DNA from: JABDIY01 sp963803845 | GTDB lineage: Bacteria; Actinomycetota; Acidimicrobiia; Acidimicrobiales; SZUA-35 | NCBI GenBank assembly: GCA_963803845.1 | Contig: CAWDNZ010000005.1 | Coordinates: 2,170,001 to 2,234,000 of the forward strand | Length of the DNA stretch: 64,000 nucleotides | Direction: 5' to 3' | Shown: positions 33,121 through 41,015 of the stretch, piece after piece | How positions within the stretch are numbered: the first letter of the stretch is position 1 | Layout: the number at the start of each line of letters is the position of its first letter | Notes under the pieces: model-generated | Told to the model about the DNA's origin: nothing | Databases searched by the model: none | The model's input: only the letters and a program-made list of their open reading frames with translations | Made by a program: the position numbers and the translations under genes

Positions 33121-33155
33121 ATTCTACACGAATCCCCGACCATTTGTACGTACAA
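33121..33155 (-). promoter_or_regulatory. promoter and palindrome of the Cys-rich mini-protein
   Basis: TAGAAT (33126-33121) is the -10 box. The palindrome TTGTACGTACAA (33155-33144) ends exactly 17 nt upstream of it, in the -35 position, where no TTGACA-like box exists. The layout suggests activator dependence or a specialised sigma factor, unlike the other two palindromes, which overlap -10 or start regions. Confidence 0.55.
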
Positions 33156-33389
33156 TTGAATTGGTCGAGCCAGAATGGCGACCAGCACGAGAAGGAACAA
33201 GGGCGGGCTGACACGCCGACGCCACTCGTGGAATGATCCCTACGCTCGAGGGGTTGGGGCAAGGGTGACCAACGGGCCATCCACCGAAACATCGCTGCAC
33301 CCACCGGGACGCATGGCGGTGCAGGCTTCCTCCCAGCGGCCGAGACGATCCAGGCCTCACAGTTCCAACCTGGCCGAGGGCCGCATCTC

Positions 33390-33938
33390 ATGAGCGCGTT
33401 ACCGTCCAACCCAGTGGTGACGTTGCCCGAATTGTTAGCTGAATACGAGCGGGCTCTTGGCTACACCAATGAACTCTGGACCGATCTCTCCCAGGAAGAG
33501 GTTCACTGGCGCCCAGACGACGATGCCAGCGCCATCGGCTGGCATCTTGGGCATCAACCGGCCGTCGCCCACTTCATGGTCCGCAACCTCACCGCCGCCG
33601 AACCGCCGATTGACCCGATCCTCGATCGCTTGATGGACAGCGCCACCGCCACACCACTCCGAGGCGACCTGCCTGATCGACGCCGCATCGCCACCTACCG
33701 CAGCGAAGTAGCCGATCGCGTCCGCTATCGGGTTGGAAACATCAATGACGGCAGCGTCGGCGCCCCGGCTCAGCTTCGAATGATCGCCACCACCATGCTC
33801 ACCGCAATCATCAACCACGAGTACCAACACAGTAAGTGGATCAGTGAAGTACGCCTCCAACAGTTCGGGCATTCTCTGCCCGAACTGCCAGTCTCGGACC
33901 TTCTCATCGAGGTCGACGGCTACGTGATCTTGCGCTAG
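33390..33938 (+). CDS. DinB-family protein
   Basis: Product of 182 residues with a DinB four-helix bundle. Two histidine segments carry the likely metal triad: IGWHLGHQPAVAHFMV and IINHEYQHSKWI. The family includes thiol-S-transferases that use bacillithiol or mycothiol and many uncharacterised members. It stands alone between the mini-protein and the DddP-like gene. A short hairpin follows the stop codon. Confidence 0.83.
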   Translation: MSALPSNPVVTLPELLAEYERALGYTNELWTDLSQEEVHWRPDDDASAIGWHLGHQPAVAHFMVRNLTAAEPPIDPILDRLMDSATATPLRGDLPDRRRIATYRSEVADRVRYRVGNINDGSVGAPAQLRMIATTMLTAIINHEYQHSKWISEVRLQQFGHSLPELPVSDLLIEVDGYVILR

Positions 33939-33954
33939 CCGGTTGAACCCGGCT
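33937..33954. terminator. weak hairpin after the DinB-family gene
   Basis: AGCCGG and CCGGCT form a 6-bp stem around TTGAAC, starting in the stop codon region. No T-tract follows. It may be a weak terminator separating the DinB-family gene from the DddP-like gene. Confidence 0.35.
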
Positions 33955-33979
33955 GCGCCTCAGCGAGCGCCCGAGGTTG

Positions 33980-34012
33980 CTGTGATGTCACAGTAACTCT
34001 GTGATGTCACAA
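33980..34012. promoter_or_regulatory. paired TGTGATGTCACA operators
   Basis: CTGTGATGTCACAG (33980-33993) and CTGTGATGTCACAA (33999-34012) are two near-identical inverted repeats with arms TGTGA/TCACA around TG. Their centres are 19 bp apart, about two helical turns, so two dimers could bind on one face. They end 7 nt before the GTG of the DddP-like gene and overlap a possible CACAAT -10 box, placing them to control that gene. Confidence 0.7.
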
Positions 34013-34019
34013 TGACTGG

Positions 34020-35282
34020 GTGACGAATCTCGATTGGCATTCGGATCAACGTGGTAGGGAACCCACGTGGCTTCAGTTGCTCGATGCCGCCCCCGAGAGC
34101 GCCGGCATCGACCTCGGCGCCGTCCGGCGTTACCGACGTGATCAGGTTCGCCATGAGATGAACGCGCGAGAGATCTCCGCCCTGATCCTCAGCGATCCGG
34201 TGAATATTCGCTATGCCACCGGAAGCCGGAACATGCAGGTCTTCACCGCCCGAAATACGCCATCTCGCTACCTCTTGCTCACACCCGAGCACTCGATCCT
34301 GTTCGAATTCACGGGCTGTGCGCATCTATCCGTCGGGTTAGAAACAATCGATGAAATCCGGCCGGCCTTGACCGCCAGTTTTGTCGCAGCGGGCCCGGCG
34401 GTCGAGGAGCGAGAACTTCAGTGGGCAACGGCGATGGCGGCCGCGATTAGAGACTTGGTCGGTCCGGGCGCGCACCGGGTTGGGGTAGAACGGATGAATG
34501 CTGGTGCTGTGATGGCGTTACGGGACGCTGGGCTGCAACTCGTCGACGCGCAAGAGCCGGTGGAGATGGCGCGAGCGATCAAGTCTCCCGGTGAGATCGA
34601 CTGCATCAGGGCTTCGCTCCGGATGACCGAAAAGGGCGTTGCGGCATTGCGGGCGGCACTCCGTCCCGGAATCACGGAGAACGAGCTGTGGTCCATCCTG
34701 CACGCTGCGGTGATCGCTGGTAACGGCGATTACTGCGAAACGCGGCTTCTCAACTCGGGACCCCGCAGCAATCCTTGGTTCCAGGAGGCTTCCTCACGGA
34801 CCATTCGAGCGAACGAACTGGTTGCCCTCGACACCGACGTTGTGGGTTGCCACGGATACTACTCCGACTTCTCTCGCACCTTCCCGGTGGGGCCAGTAGC
34901 GCCATCGCGCGAACAGCGAACCATCTATCAACTGGCCTTTGAGCAGGTCCACCACAACATGGAGATCATCGGGCCGGGCGTTACGTTTCGCGAGTACTCC
35001 GAAAAGGCATGGGATATCCCGACCGCGTATCACGCCAACCGCTACTACCTGTCCGCCCACGGTTGTGGAATGACCGGCGAGTATCCCTACCTCTACCATC
35101 ACGCCGACTTTGACAACGCCGGCTATGACGGGGAGATCTTGCCCGGCATGACCCTGTGCGTCGAGAGCTACATCGGTGCCAATGGCGGCCAAGACGGAGT
35201 CAAACTAGAACAGCAACTACTGGTGACCGATTCCGGGACTGAACTACTCAGCCAGTTCCCGTTCGAGGCGTCACTCTTATAG
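34020..35282 (+). CDS. M24-family protein resembling DMSP lyase DddP
   Basis: Product of 420 residues of the creatinase/Xaa-Pro dipeptidase fold. The resemblance to DddP as I recall it is strong: DPVNIRYATGSRNMQ and ETRLLNSGPRSNPWFQE are nearly identical blocks. The metal ligands DddP uses are present in ALDTDVVGCHGYYSDFSRT (three Asp), AHGCGMTGEYP (His), LCVESYIG and KLEQQLLVT (Glu). DddP cleaves dimethylsulfoniopropionate to dimethyl sulfide and acrylate; related M24 proteins are amidases or peptidases, so DMSP cleavage is likely but not shown. The start is GTG 34020; the N-terminus aligns with DddP from about residue 30. Confidence 0.78.
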   Translation: MTNLDWHSDQRGREPTWLQLLDAAPESAGIDLGAVRRYRRDQVRHEMNAREISALILSDPVNIRYATGSRNMQVFTARNTPSRYLLLTPEHSILFEFTGCAHLSVGLETIDEIRPALTASFVAAGPAVEERELQWATAMAAAIRDLVGPGAHRVGVERMNAGAVMALRDAGLQLVDAQEPVEMARAIKSPGEIDCIRASLRMTEKGVAALRAALRPGITENELWSILHAAVIAGNGDYCETRLLNSGPRSNPWFQEASSRTIRANELVALDTDVVGCHGYYSDFSRTFPVGPVAPSREQRTIYQLAFEQVHHNMEIIGPGVTFREYSEKAWDIPTAYHANRYYLSAHGCGMTGEYPYLYHHADFDNAGYDGEILPGMTLCVESYIGANGGQDGVKLEQQLLVTDSGTELLSQFPFEASLL

Positions 35283-35339
35283 CACTCGGATCACCAACAA
35301 CATTCGCGTCACCGGGCCAGCGCTCGATACCGTGGACGT

Positions 35340-35765
35340 ATGACAACCTCCAACCTCACCGTTGCTGCGATCATGACCGCCGATCCAACCACGATCGACC
35401 GCAGTGCGCCATTGTCCGAGGCCTACCAACTGTTGCAGGACGCCTCCTTCCATCACGTGATCGTGACCGACAACGACGAGCCGATCGGCATGTTGTCAAC
35501 CTCGGACATCCTGCGGTTGGTGTATGACGTGGATGGGACCAGTGACAAAGCGTTGCGGACCTACATGGATCACCAATTCACGATCGAGGACGCCATGACC
35601 ACCGGGCTCAGGACCGTGAGTATCGGAGCAACTGTGCGAGACGCGGCCAAGTTGTTGTCAGACGGCACGTTCCACTCGGTGGTTGTGCTCGACAAAGCCA
35701 AGAACCTTGCCGGGATTGTCACCACAACCGACCTCGCCCGCTACATCGCCCAAGGCAAGGTGTAA
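35340..35765 (+). CDS. two-CBS-domain protein
   Basis: Product of 141 residues made of two CBS motifs: VAAIMTADPTTIDRSAPLSE...GMLSTSDILRLV and IEDAMTTGLRTVSIGATVRD...GIVTTTDLARYI. A pair of CBS domains forms a module that usually binds adenine nucleotides; standalone proteins regulate partners through it. No partner is evident next to it. TACCGT 6 nt before the ATG fits the leaderless promoter pattern. Confidence 0.9.
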   Translation: MTTSNLTVAAIMTADPTTIDRSAPLSEAYQLLQDASFHHVIVTDNDEPIGMLSTSDILRLVYDVDGTSDKALRTYMDHQFTIEDAMTTGLRTVSIGATVRDAAKLLSDGTFHSVVVLDKAKNLAGIVTTTDLARYIAQGKV

Positions 35766-35789
35766 TAAGGAAATTCCTTGGCACCCGCG

Positions 35790-36179
35790 TTAGAACCCGT
35801 CGTGCCACTCGTCCTCGGGCTCGCCCCGGAACTCGGGGATTGGCTCACTCGCGTCACGCTCGGGGGCGTTGGCCCACGAGGCATCCGAGGGAGGGCGTTC
35901 ATCGGCCGGGGCTGTTGAACCCCTCTTCGAACGAGCCGGGCGAGGCGCTCCCTCACCAGCGTCGTCGTCGGGGCCGTAGCCGTAACACATCGACACGCCT
36001 TCTACGTCAAAGGGTTTCCCCAACGACGCCACCGTGAATTTCGACCAATCACCAGACTTCTTCAGCACATCCACCTGACCACCGGCAGACAGCGCAGCCT
36101 CCAGCGATGCGACCGGGGCCATTACGGCCCACTTTCCGGCCTTGGTCTTACGAAACTGGGCGGGGGGCAGCTCACTCAT
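35790..36179 (-). CDS. conserved hypothetical protein
   Basis: Product of 129 residues from ATG 36179; a longer form begins 12 codons upstream, but CATACT 6 nt before 36179 supports the short one. Residues 5-72 form a compact domain (KTKAGKWAVMAP ... GDWSKFTVASLGKPFDVEG ... CYGYGP) that reminds me of a small beta-rich domain in hypothetical proteins of actinobacteria and their phages. The remaining 55 residues are acidic and Pro/Ser-rich, probably disordered. Function unknown. It is convergent with the CBS gene. Confidence 0.6.
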   Translation of the reverse strand: MSELPPAQFRKTKAGKWAVMAPVASLEAALSAGGQVDVLKKSGDWSKFTVASLGKPFDVEGVSMCYGYGPDDDAGEGAPRPARSKRGSTAPADERPPSDASWANAPERDASEPIPEFRGEPEDEWHDGF

Positions 36180-36252
36180 GGAACAAGTATGGGTCGAACG
36201 GATTTCGTTCGACAACGGCTCGGTTCGCTGACCCTTCGGCCGATTGAAAAGG

Positions 36253-36954
36253 ATGGATCATCGCACCGGAGACCGACGGGGCGCCACCGCAGCGGACCGA
36301 TTCACGGCCCTGCAGCCATTGTTGGTGATTTGGACCGCCGGTCTGCTGGTGATCTCGTTCGTCCTCGTTCAACAACAGGTTCCGTCGGAAGATCTCTTCA
36401 TGGATGCCACCTTCGTTGGCGGCCAACGCTGGTATGTGGGGATGGTGGCGGCGCTGGGCATGGTGGCATGGACGGCCTCGGTCTGTTTCTGTCTGACCGC
36501 CAGCTGGGTCGCCGGTTTGGCCGATCGCAGGGCAGCCAAAGCCGCCTTCCGCGGCGGCGGTCTCCTCTTCGCCCTCCTTCTGCTTGACGACCTGTTCCTC
36601 TTCCACACCGATCTGCTCCCTCGGGAGCTGGGCATCTCCAAAGAGGCCGTGCTGGGCTTCTACGCCGTTCTAGGCGCTGCGTGGCTCGTCACCTCACTGA
36701 AGGAATTGAAACGCACCCGCTTCGGCTTCTTGGTGGGGGCCGCCGCCGCATTCGCAGTGTCGCTCGGCGTGGATGTGCTGGTGTCCGGCACCGACGTCGG
36801 CTTCCGCGGAGCGGTGGAGGACAGTGCGAAGTTTCTGGGGATCTTGGCGTTGGCGTTGTGGGCCGCAACCTCAGCTGCGGACGTCATCCGATCCGTCGTT
36901 ACCGAGGAACGCAGTCGGCACGCACAAAACGCTCCATCCAGCAGCACGTTCTAG
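36253..36954 (+). CDS. integral membrane protein of unknown function
   Basis: About 233 residues from ATG 36253; an in-frame TTG at 36244 adds three. Six hydrophobic segments are visible, for example LLVIWTAGLLVISFVLV, VGMVAALGMVAWTASVCFCL and GGLLFALLLLDDLFLFH, the last with an Asp pair inside the helix. I recognise no family. It is divergent from the conserved hypothetical gene. Confidence 0.65.
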   Translation: MDHRTGDRRGATAADRFTALQPLLVIWTAGLLVISFVLVQQQVPSEDLFMDATFVGGQRWYVGMVAALGMVAWTASVCFCLTASWVAGLADRRAAKAAFRGGGLLFALLLLDDLFLFHTDLLPRELGISKEAVLGFYAVLGAAWLVTSLKELKRTRFGFLVGAAAAFAVSLGVDVLVSGTDVGFRGAVEDSAKFLGILALALWAATSAADVIRSVVTEERSRHAQNAPSSSTF

Positions 36955-37003
36955 GGCCCGGAGCAGCGCTTCAAGCTGGAGGTAGCAGCCAGTTACCGCG
37001 GAT

Positions 37004-37549
37004 TCAGGATGGCGAGCTGAGTGCGTCCGGCAGGGGCTCCAGCTCGGGAAGAGCGGCGGGCCGAGCGCCCAGTGTTTCGATGATCCGCCTGCCGAATTCC
37101 TCCGCGGTCACCGTGATGGCGATTTGGGCATCGGGCTGTTCGGCATCATCGGTGCGGATGATCAGGTGATATTTGTTGTCACCGTGGGGCGCCCACTCCA
37201 CCAGCAGCGCGGTTTTCGTCCCGAGGTCCCTCTCGGCGGCGGGGAGAACGGGACTCTTCAAGTCCAAGGCACCGCCGGGGGTAGGTGTATTGAGGATCCG
37301 GTACAGCCTGGTGCCGAGGGATTTGGCGGTCCAGTCACGTTCAACGATTGCCCCGGCCAGACCAGTGTGGTGGCCATAAGCGAAGATCATGCCGTCGCTG
37401 TAAGACTCCACCCGCGCGGCGCGAATGCGGTCCGGTGACACGGTTTCCCCAGCATCGTCAACAACGACGGCAGGGGTGTCCAGCGGTGGGATCAGGTGAA
37501 CCTCAGGCTCAACCTTGACCTTCTTCTTTCTAAACCCGAACATATACAT
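37004..37549 (-). CDS. hypothetical protein
   Basis: Product of 181 residues (ATG 37549, or 37543 as the third codon). It starts with a basic patch FGFRKKKVKV, then a mixed alpha/beta region without signal peptide or membrane segments, and a Pro-rich end. I recognise no family or active-site motif. It lies convergent to the membrane protein gene and downstream of the HD-domain gene on the same strand, 40 nt away. Confidence 0.6.
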   Translation of the reverse strand: MYMFGFRKKKVKVEPEVHLIPPLDTPAVVVDDAGETVSPDRIRAARVESYSDGMIFAYGHHTGLAGAIVERDWTAKSLGTRLYRILNTPTPGGALDLKSPVLPAAERDLGTKTALLVEWAPHGDNKYHLIIRTDDAEQPDAQIAITVTAEEFGRRIIETLGARPAALPELEPLPDALSSPS

Positions 37550-37589
37550 TTTCGTATCGGCAGATCAGAGCCCAGTCTGAAGGGTTCGG

Positions 37590-38201
37590 TCAGGCGATCG
37601 GAGCCACACCGGCAATGCGGGACGGACGACCGAATACCTCATCGAGCAGGGGAACAAAGTCCTCTAGCGAAATGCTGGAATAACTCGGGTCGAAGGAATT
37701 CTGGTCGTAGTTTGCACAGAAATCGATGCACGCATCGAAATAGGGTGATGCGGCGTAGCGATCGCGGGCATTGCGGTCGCCTCCCACGTGGTGAAAGTAG
37801 TAGTACCCCTGGAAAATGCCGTGGTGTTTCACCACCCAGTGAGCCTCGTCGTCAACATAAGGGGCCAGTAGTGAAGCTGCAGCGTCGCTGTGGTTCTCCG
37901 GAGCGAACGAGTCAGCTACGTCGTGGAGCAACGCAGCAACCACCAGGTCCACCCGTTCGCCGTTGCGGTGGGCCCGGGTGGCCGATTGCAGGGAATGCTG
38001 GAGACGGTCGACTTGATATCCGAGCTTGGGGCCTTCCAGCGCTTTCAACATCCCAACGAGGTTCGGAACCAAATTGCTGCGGGCGTGGTCTTCGAACAGT
38101 GGGGTGAGAAAGCGGTAGTCGTCTTCGCTGCCGTCCTCCATCCGGGTCCACGGCACGGTTCGTTCAGGAGAGCGGGGATCGGAGATTTCTTCAGTACTCA
38201 C
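37590..38201 (-). CDS. HD-domain phosphohydrolase-like protein
   Basis: About 203 residues from GTG 38201, which lies 4 nt after the stop of the FAD-oxidoreductase gene; an ATG at 38237 would overlap that gene by 32 nt. The HD pattern is visible in HSLQSATRAHRNG and VVAALLHDVADSFAPENHSD, followed by HHGIFQGYYYFHH. Such proteins hydrolyse phosphate esters or act as oxygenases of the MIOX-like type. Being last in the hydantoinase operon, it probably acts on a related metabolite, but the reaction is unknown. Confidence 0.72.
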   Translation of the reverse strand: MSTEEISDPRSPERTVPWTRMEDGSEDDYRFLTPLFEDHARSNLVPNLVGMLKALEGPKLGYQVDRLQHSLQSATRAHRNGERVDLVVAALLHDVADSFAPENHSDAAASLLAPYVDDEAHWVVKHHGIFQGYYYFHHVGGDRNARDRYAASPYFDACIDFCANYDQNSFDPSYSSISLEDFVPLLDEVFGRPSRIAGVAPIA

Positions 38202-38205
38202 GGCT

Positions 38206-39408
38206 CTAGATAACCACGTTTTCCAGGAACGCTTCATTCTTCTGGATCCGTTCGTAACCCAGAGCGGTCATGTCGATCGTCCGGAATTCGCCGTAGGCGA
38301 CGAGCTCGCTGATACCGCGCCCAACGGCGGGCGCCTGTTGGAGCCCGTGACCGGAGAACCCATTGGCGAAGATCAGGTTGGGCACTAGCGAACCGGCGCC
38401 GATTACAAGGTTGTGGTCCAGCACGTTGTATGCGTACTGACCTCCCCAAGAGGTGATCACCTTGACCTGGTCGAACTGGGGGACATATTTCGCCAATACC
38501 GGCCAGATGAGATCCTCGAACTCGTTGCGGCGGACAGCGAGATCGTCATATTCCACCGCGGTGTCGACCAGCGGCACCGCACCGGTCATGTAGTGGTGTT
38601 GCTCTCTTCGGAAGTGGACACCCTCGGGGGTGATGATGAGCGGCACGTTGTGAGGGATCTCGGTGGCACAGTCGAACACGAAGCTGGTGCGAGCGCGAGG
38701 TTCTACCGGGAGTTCCAGTCCAACCATGCCCGCAATCAACCTGGCTCGGGGTCCTGCGGCGTTCACAACATACCCGCAGGAAACGGAGCGGCCGGACTCA
38801 AGGCCCACCGACGTGATGCGGCCACCATCGCCCCGAACGAGCTGGACCACACGGTCGGTCACGTAGGTGACACCGTTGTGCTCGGCCCTGCTGCGGAATC
38901 CCTGCAGCAGCGACCACCCATCGAACGAGCCTTCGCGAAGGCTACCCATGCGAGCGCCTACGAGCGTGCTGGTGTCCAGGAAAGGAAACTCTTCGGCGAT
39001 GTTGCCGGGAGCCAACATGCGCACCTCGGCGCCATGGATTCGTTGCAGTGTGCTGTCGCGATCCAACACCGCCAGATGATCCGGGTCCTCGGAAAGGAAC
39101 AGGTAGCCCGTTCCTCGGAAATTGATGAGTGGCGCTTCCCCGTCAACCTGGGTGTTTTCGTGGAAATTGTCGATGAAGTCCATCCCGAATTGACTGATCT
39201 GGATGTTCACCGGTTGAGAGAACTGCTCCCGGATGCTGTTCTGGGCCCGGGTGGTCTGGGCGTTCTCGTAGCTCGAGTCCGGCTCCACAACCAGAATCGA
39301 GCCGGTGAAGTTGGGGTTTTCGCTCAGAAAATAGGCGGCGGAGCTGCCCATGACCGCGCCGCCGACGATGACCACGTCATAACTCCGCTGCAACGCCACC
39401 GCGGTCAA
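38206..39408 (-). CDS. FAD-dependent amine oxidoreductase, sarcosine oxidase/DAO type
   Basis: Product of 400 residues. The FAD site is YDVVIVGGAVMGSSAAYFL, and the DAO-fold core ends with a second FAD segment near VIGAGSLVPNLIFANGFSGHGLQQAP. It resembles FOXRED1-like and sarcosine/dimethylglycine oxidase-like proteins that oxidise secondary or tertiary amines. The TTG at 39408 overlaps the hyuB stop (TTGA); GTG 39399 is an alternative. Placed after hyuA and hyuB, it could oxidise sarcosine or a similar N-methyl amino acid released by hydantoin cleavage; this is inference. Confidence 0.82.
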   Translation of the reverse strand: MTAVALQRSYDVVIVGGAVMGSSAAYFLSENPNFTGSILVVEPDSSYENAQTTRAQNSIREQFSQPVNIQISQFGMDFIDNFHENTQVDGEAPLINFRGTGYLFLSEDPDHLAVLDRDSTLQRIHGAEVRMLAPGNIAEEFPFLDTSTLVGARMGSLREGSFDGWSLLQGFRSRAEHNGVTYVTDRVVQLVRGDGGRITSVGLESGRSVSCGYVVNAAGPRARLIAGMVGLELPVEPRARTSFVFDCATEIPHNVPLIITPEGVHFRREQHHYMTGAVPLVDTAVEYDDLAVRRNEFEDLIWPVLAKYVPQFDQVKVITSWGGQYAYNVLDHNLVIGAGSLVPNLIFANGFSGHGLQQAPAVGRGISELVAYGEFRTIDMTALGYERIQKNEAFLENVVI

Positions 39409-41015
39409 CTCACATACCCCTGCAGCTGGTCGTTCTTGGTTGCCGCCGGGTCACGTTCGGCAACGTCACCGAATCCGCCGCCCCCCGGCAGCTCGAGGAT
39501 GAGGCGTCGATCGGCAGCGACGGTTTGCTTTCCTTTGCTGGCAAACGGCGATCCGTCATCGAGGTAGACCTTGCCGGCCGCCCCGTCCTCGCCACCGGCT
39601 CGGCCGCGAGCGGGGTTTTCCACACGGTCGAACATGGCCGAGAACTCGAACAGGTAGCCATCGGTGGGCGCCAGTTCGATGATCTGGCCCAGACCACCCC
39701 GGAACTTGCCCGCTCCCCCACTGTTCTCGCGAATTTCCTTTCGCCAGATGATGATCGGCCCCACCTGTTCGGTGGCCTCGGTACTCATGGTGCGCACACC
39801 GGAAGGGAAGGCGGTGGCGGTGAGTCCATCGAGTTGGGGCCGGGCACCGGTTCCCCCGCTGTTGAACATCAACAGTTCGACCGAAGGAAGCAGTGCTTCG
39901 GGGTGAGCTGATCGTGCACTGGCCTGGAAGTTCCAGAGAGCGCCCGCTCCTTCGGCCGGGACCACCTCCGGCAGTGCCTGGGCGATGGCCCCGAAGCAGA
40001 GGTCGGTGACGAAGTGGCCAATCACGTGGCGAACGGCCACGGGATCGGGATCCTGAGCGTTCAGGATCACACCGGGCGGGGCACTGACCGTGAAGGGGTG
40101 GAGCGAAGCGAAATTGTTCGGCAACTCCGGCGCAAGGGCCACCAACATTCCGTAGGTGAAGTAGGCCTGGGCGTAGGTGAGGGGCACATTGACGCCATAG
40201 TTGCTCAGCGGCGACGTGCCCGTGAAGTCGGCATGCATTCCCTCGTCGGTCACGGTGAGCTCCACCGCCAGGGTGATCGTTTCGTTGTAGCCATCCACCT
40301 GCATCTCGTTGTGGTAGACGCCTTTGGGGACCTCAGCCAAGGCGGTCATGGTGGCCATACGGGTGCGATCAAAGATGAACGTCGCCAGCTCTTCGAGATC
40401 GGTCATATCGAACTCGTCCAGCATGGCGAGGAGGCGGCGTCGCCCGGTTTCGTTGGAGGCCGCCAACCCGTGGATGTCACCGACTACCTGGTCGGCCTCA
40501 CGCACGTTGTTGCGCAAGATGTTGACCAAGTCGTGGTTGAGTTCACCGCGCTCCGCCCATTTCATGATGGGAATGCGGATGCCCTCCTCGTACACCTCAC
40601 GAGCGTCCGGGCCGTACCCCCGACCGCCGATATCGACCACATGGGCGGTGGAAGCGAAGAAGCCGATGAGTTCCTCCCCCTTGAACACTGGCGTGGTCAC
40701 GGTGATGTCGTGCAGGTGACCGGTCCCCTTCCAGGGGTCGTTCGTGACGTAGGCGTCGCCGGGGTAGATACGGCTAGGCCCGATGTCGTTGATGAAGTGC
40801 AACACGGCGGCCGCCATGGTGTTGACGTGGCCGGGGGTGCCGGTGACGGCCTGGGCCACCATCCGGCCGCTCCGATCGAATACACCGGCGGACAGATCGC
40901 CCGCCTCGCGAACCGACGTGCTGAATGCGGTGCGAACCAGTGTGAGCGCTTGTTCCTCGACAACCGAGATCAACCGGTTCCACATGACCTGGAAGTGGAC
41001 TTCGCCGGTGTTCAT
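39405..41015 (-). CDS. hyuB: hydantoinase B / oxoprolinase subunit
   Basis: Product of 536 residues from ATG 41015, which has GGAGGT 7 nt upstream and overlaps the hyuA stop (ATGA). The sequence is typical HyuB: VREAGDLSAGVFDRSGRMVAQ, GTPGHVNTM, GDAYVTNDPWKGTGHLHDIT, and the C-terminal GGAGKFRGGLGQ and ELPGGGGFGD. With HyuA it forms an ATP-dependent amidohydrolase that opens hydantoins, 5-oxoproline or related lactams. A longer reading upstream only shadows hyuA. Confidence 0.93.
   Translation of the reverse strand: MNTGEVHFQVMWNRLISVVEEQALTLVRTAFSTSVREAGDLSAGVFDRSGRMVAQAVTGTPGHVNTMAAAVLHFINDIGPSRIYPGDAYVTNDPWKGTGHLHDITVTTPVFKGEELIGFFASTAHVVDIGGRGYGPDAREVYEEGIRIPIMKWAERGELNHDLVNILRNNVREADQVVGDIHGLAASNETGRRRLLAMLDEFDMTDLEELATFIFDRTRMATMTALAEVPKGVYHNEMQVDGYNETITLAVELTVTDEGMHADFTGTSPLSNYGVNVPLTYAQAYFTYGMLVALAPELPNNFASLHPFTVSAPPGVILNAQDPDPVAVRHVIGHFVTDLCFGAIAQALPEVVPAEGAGALWNFQASARSAHPEALLPSVELLMFNSGGTGARPQLDGLTATAFPSGVRTMSTEATEQVGPIIIWRKEIRENSGGAGKFRGGLGQIIELAPTDGYLFEFSAMFDRVENPARGRAGGEDGAAGKVYLDDGSPFASKGKQTVAADRRLILELPGGGGFGDVAERDPAATKNDQLQGYVS

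Noticed and set aside
33175..33393. 72-codon plus-strand frame overlapping the DinB start by ATGA
   Set aside because: The overlap looks tempting, but the residue composition is random-like and basic, there is no ribosome site, and both strands are open here.
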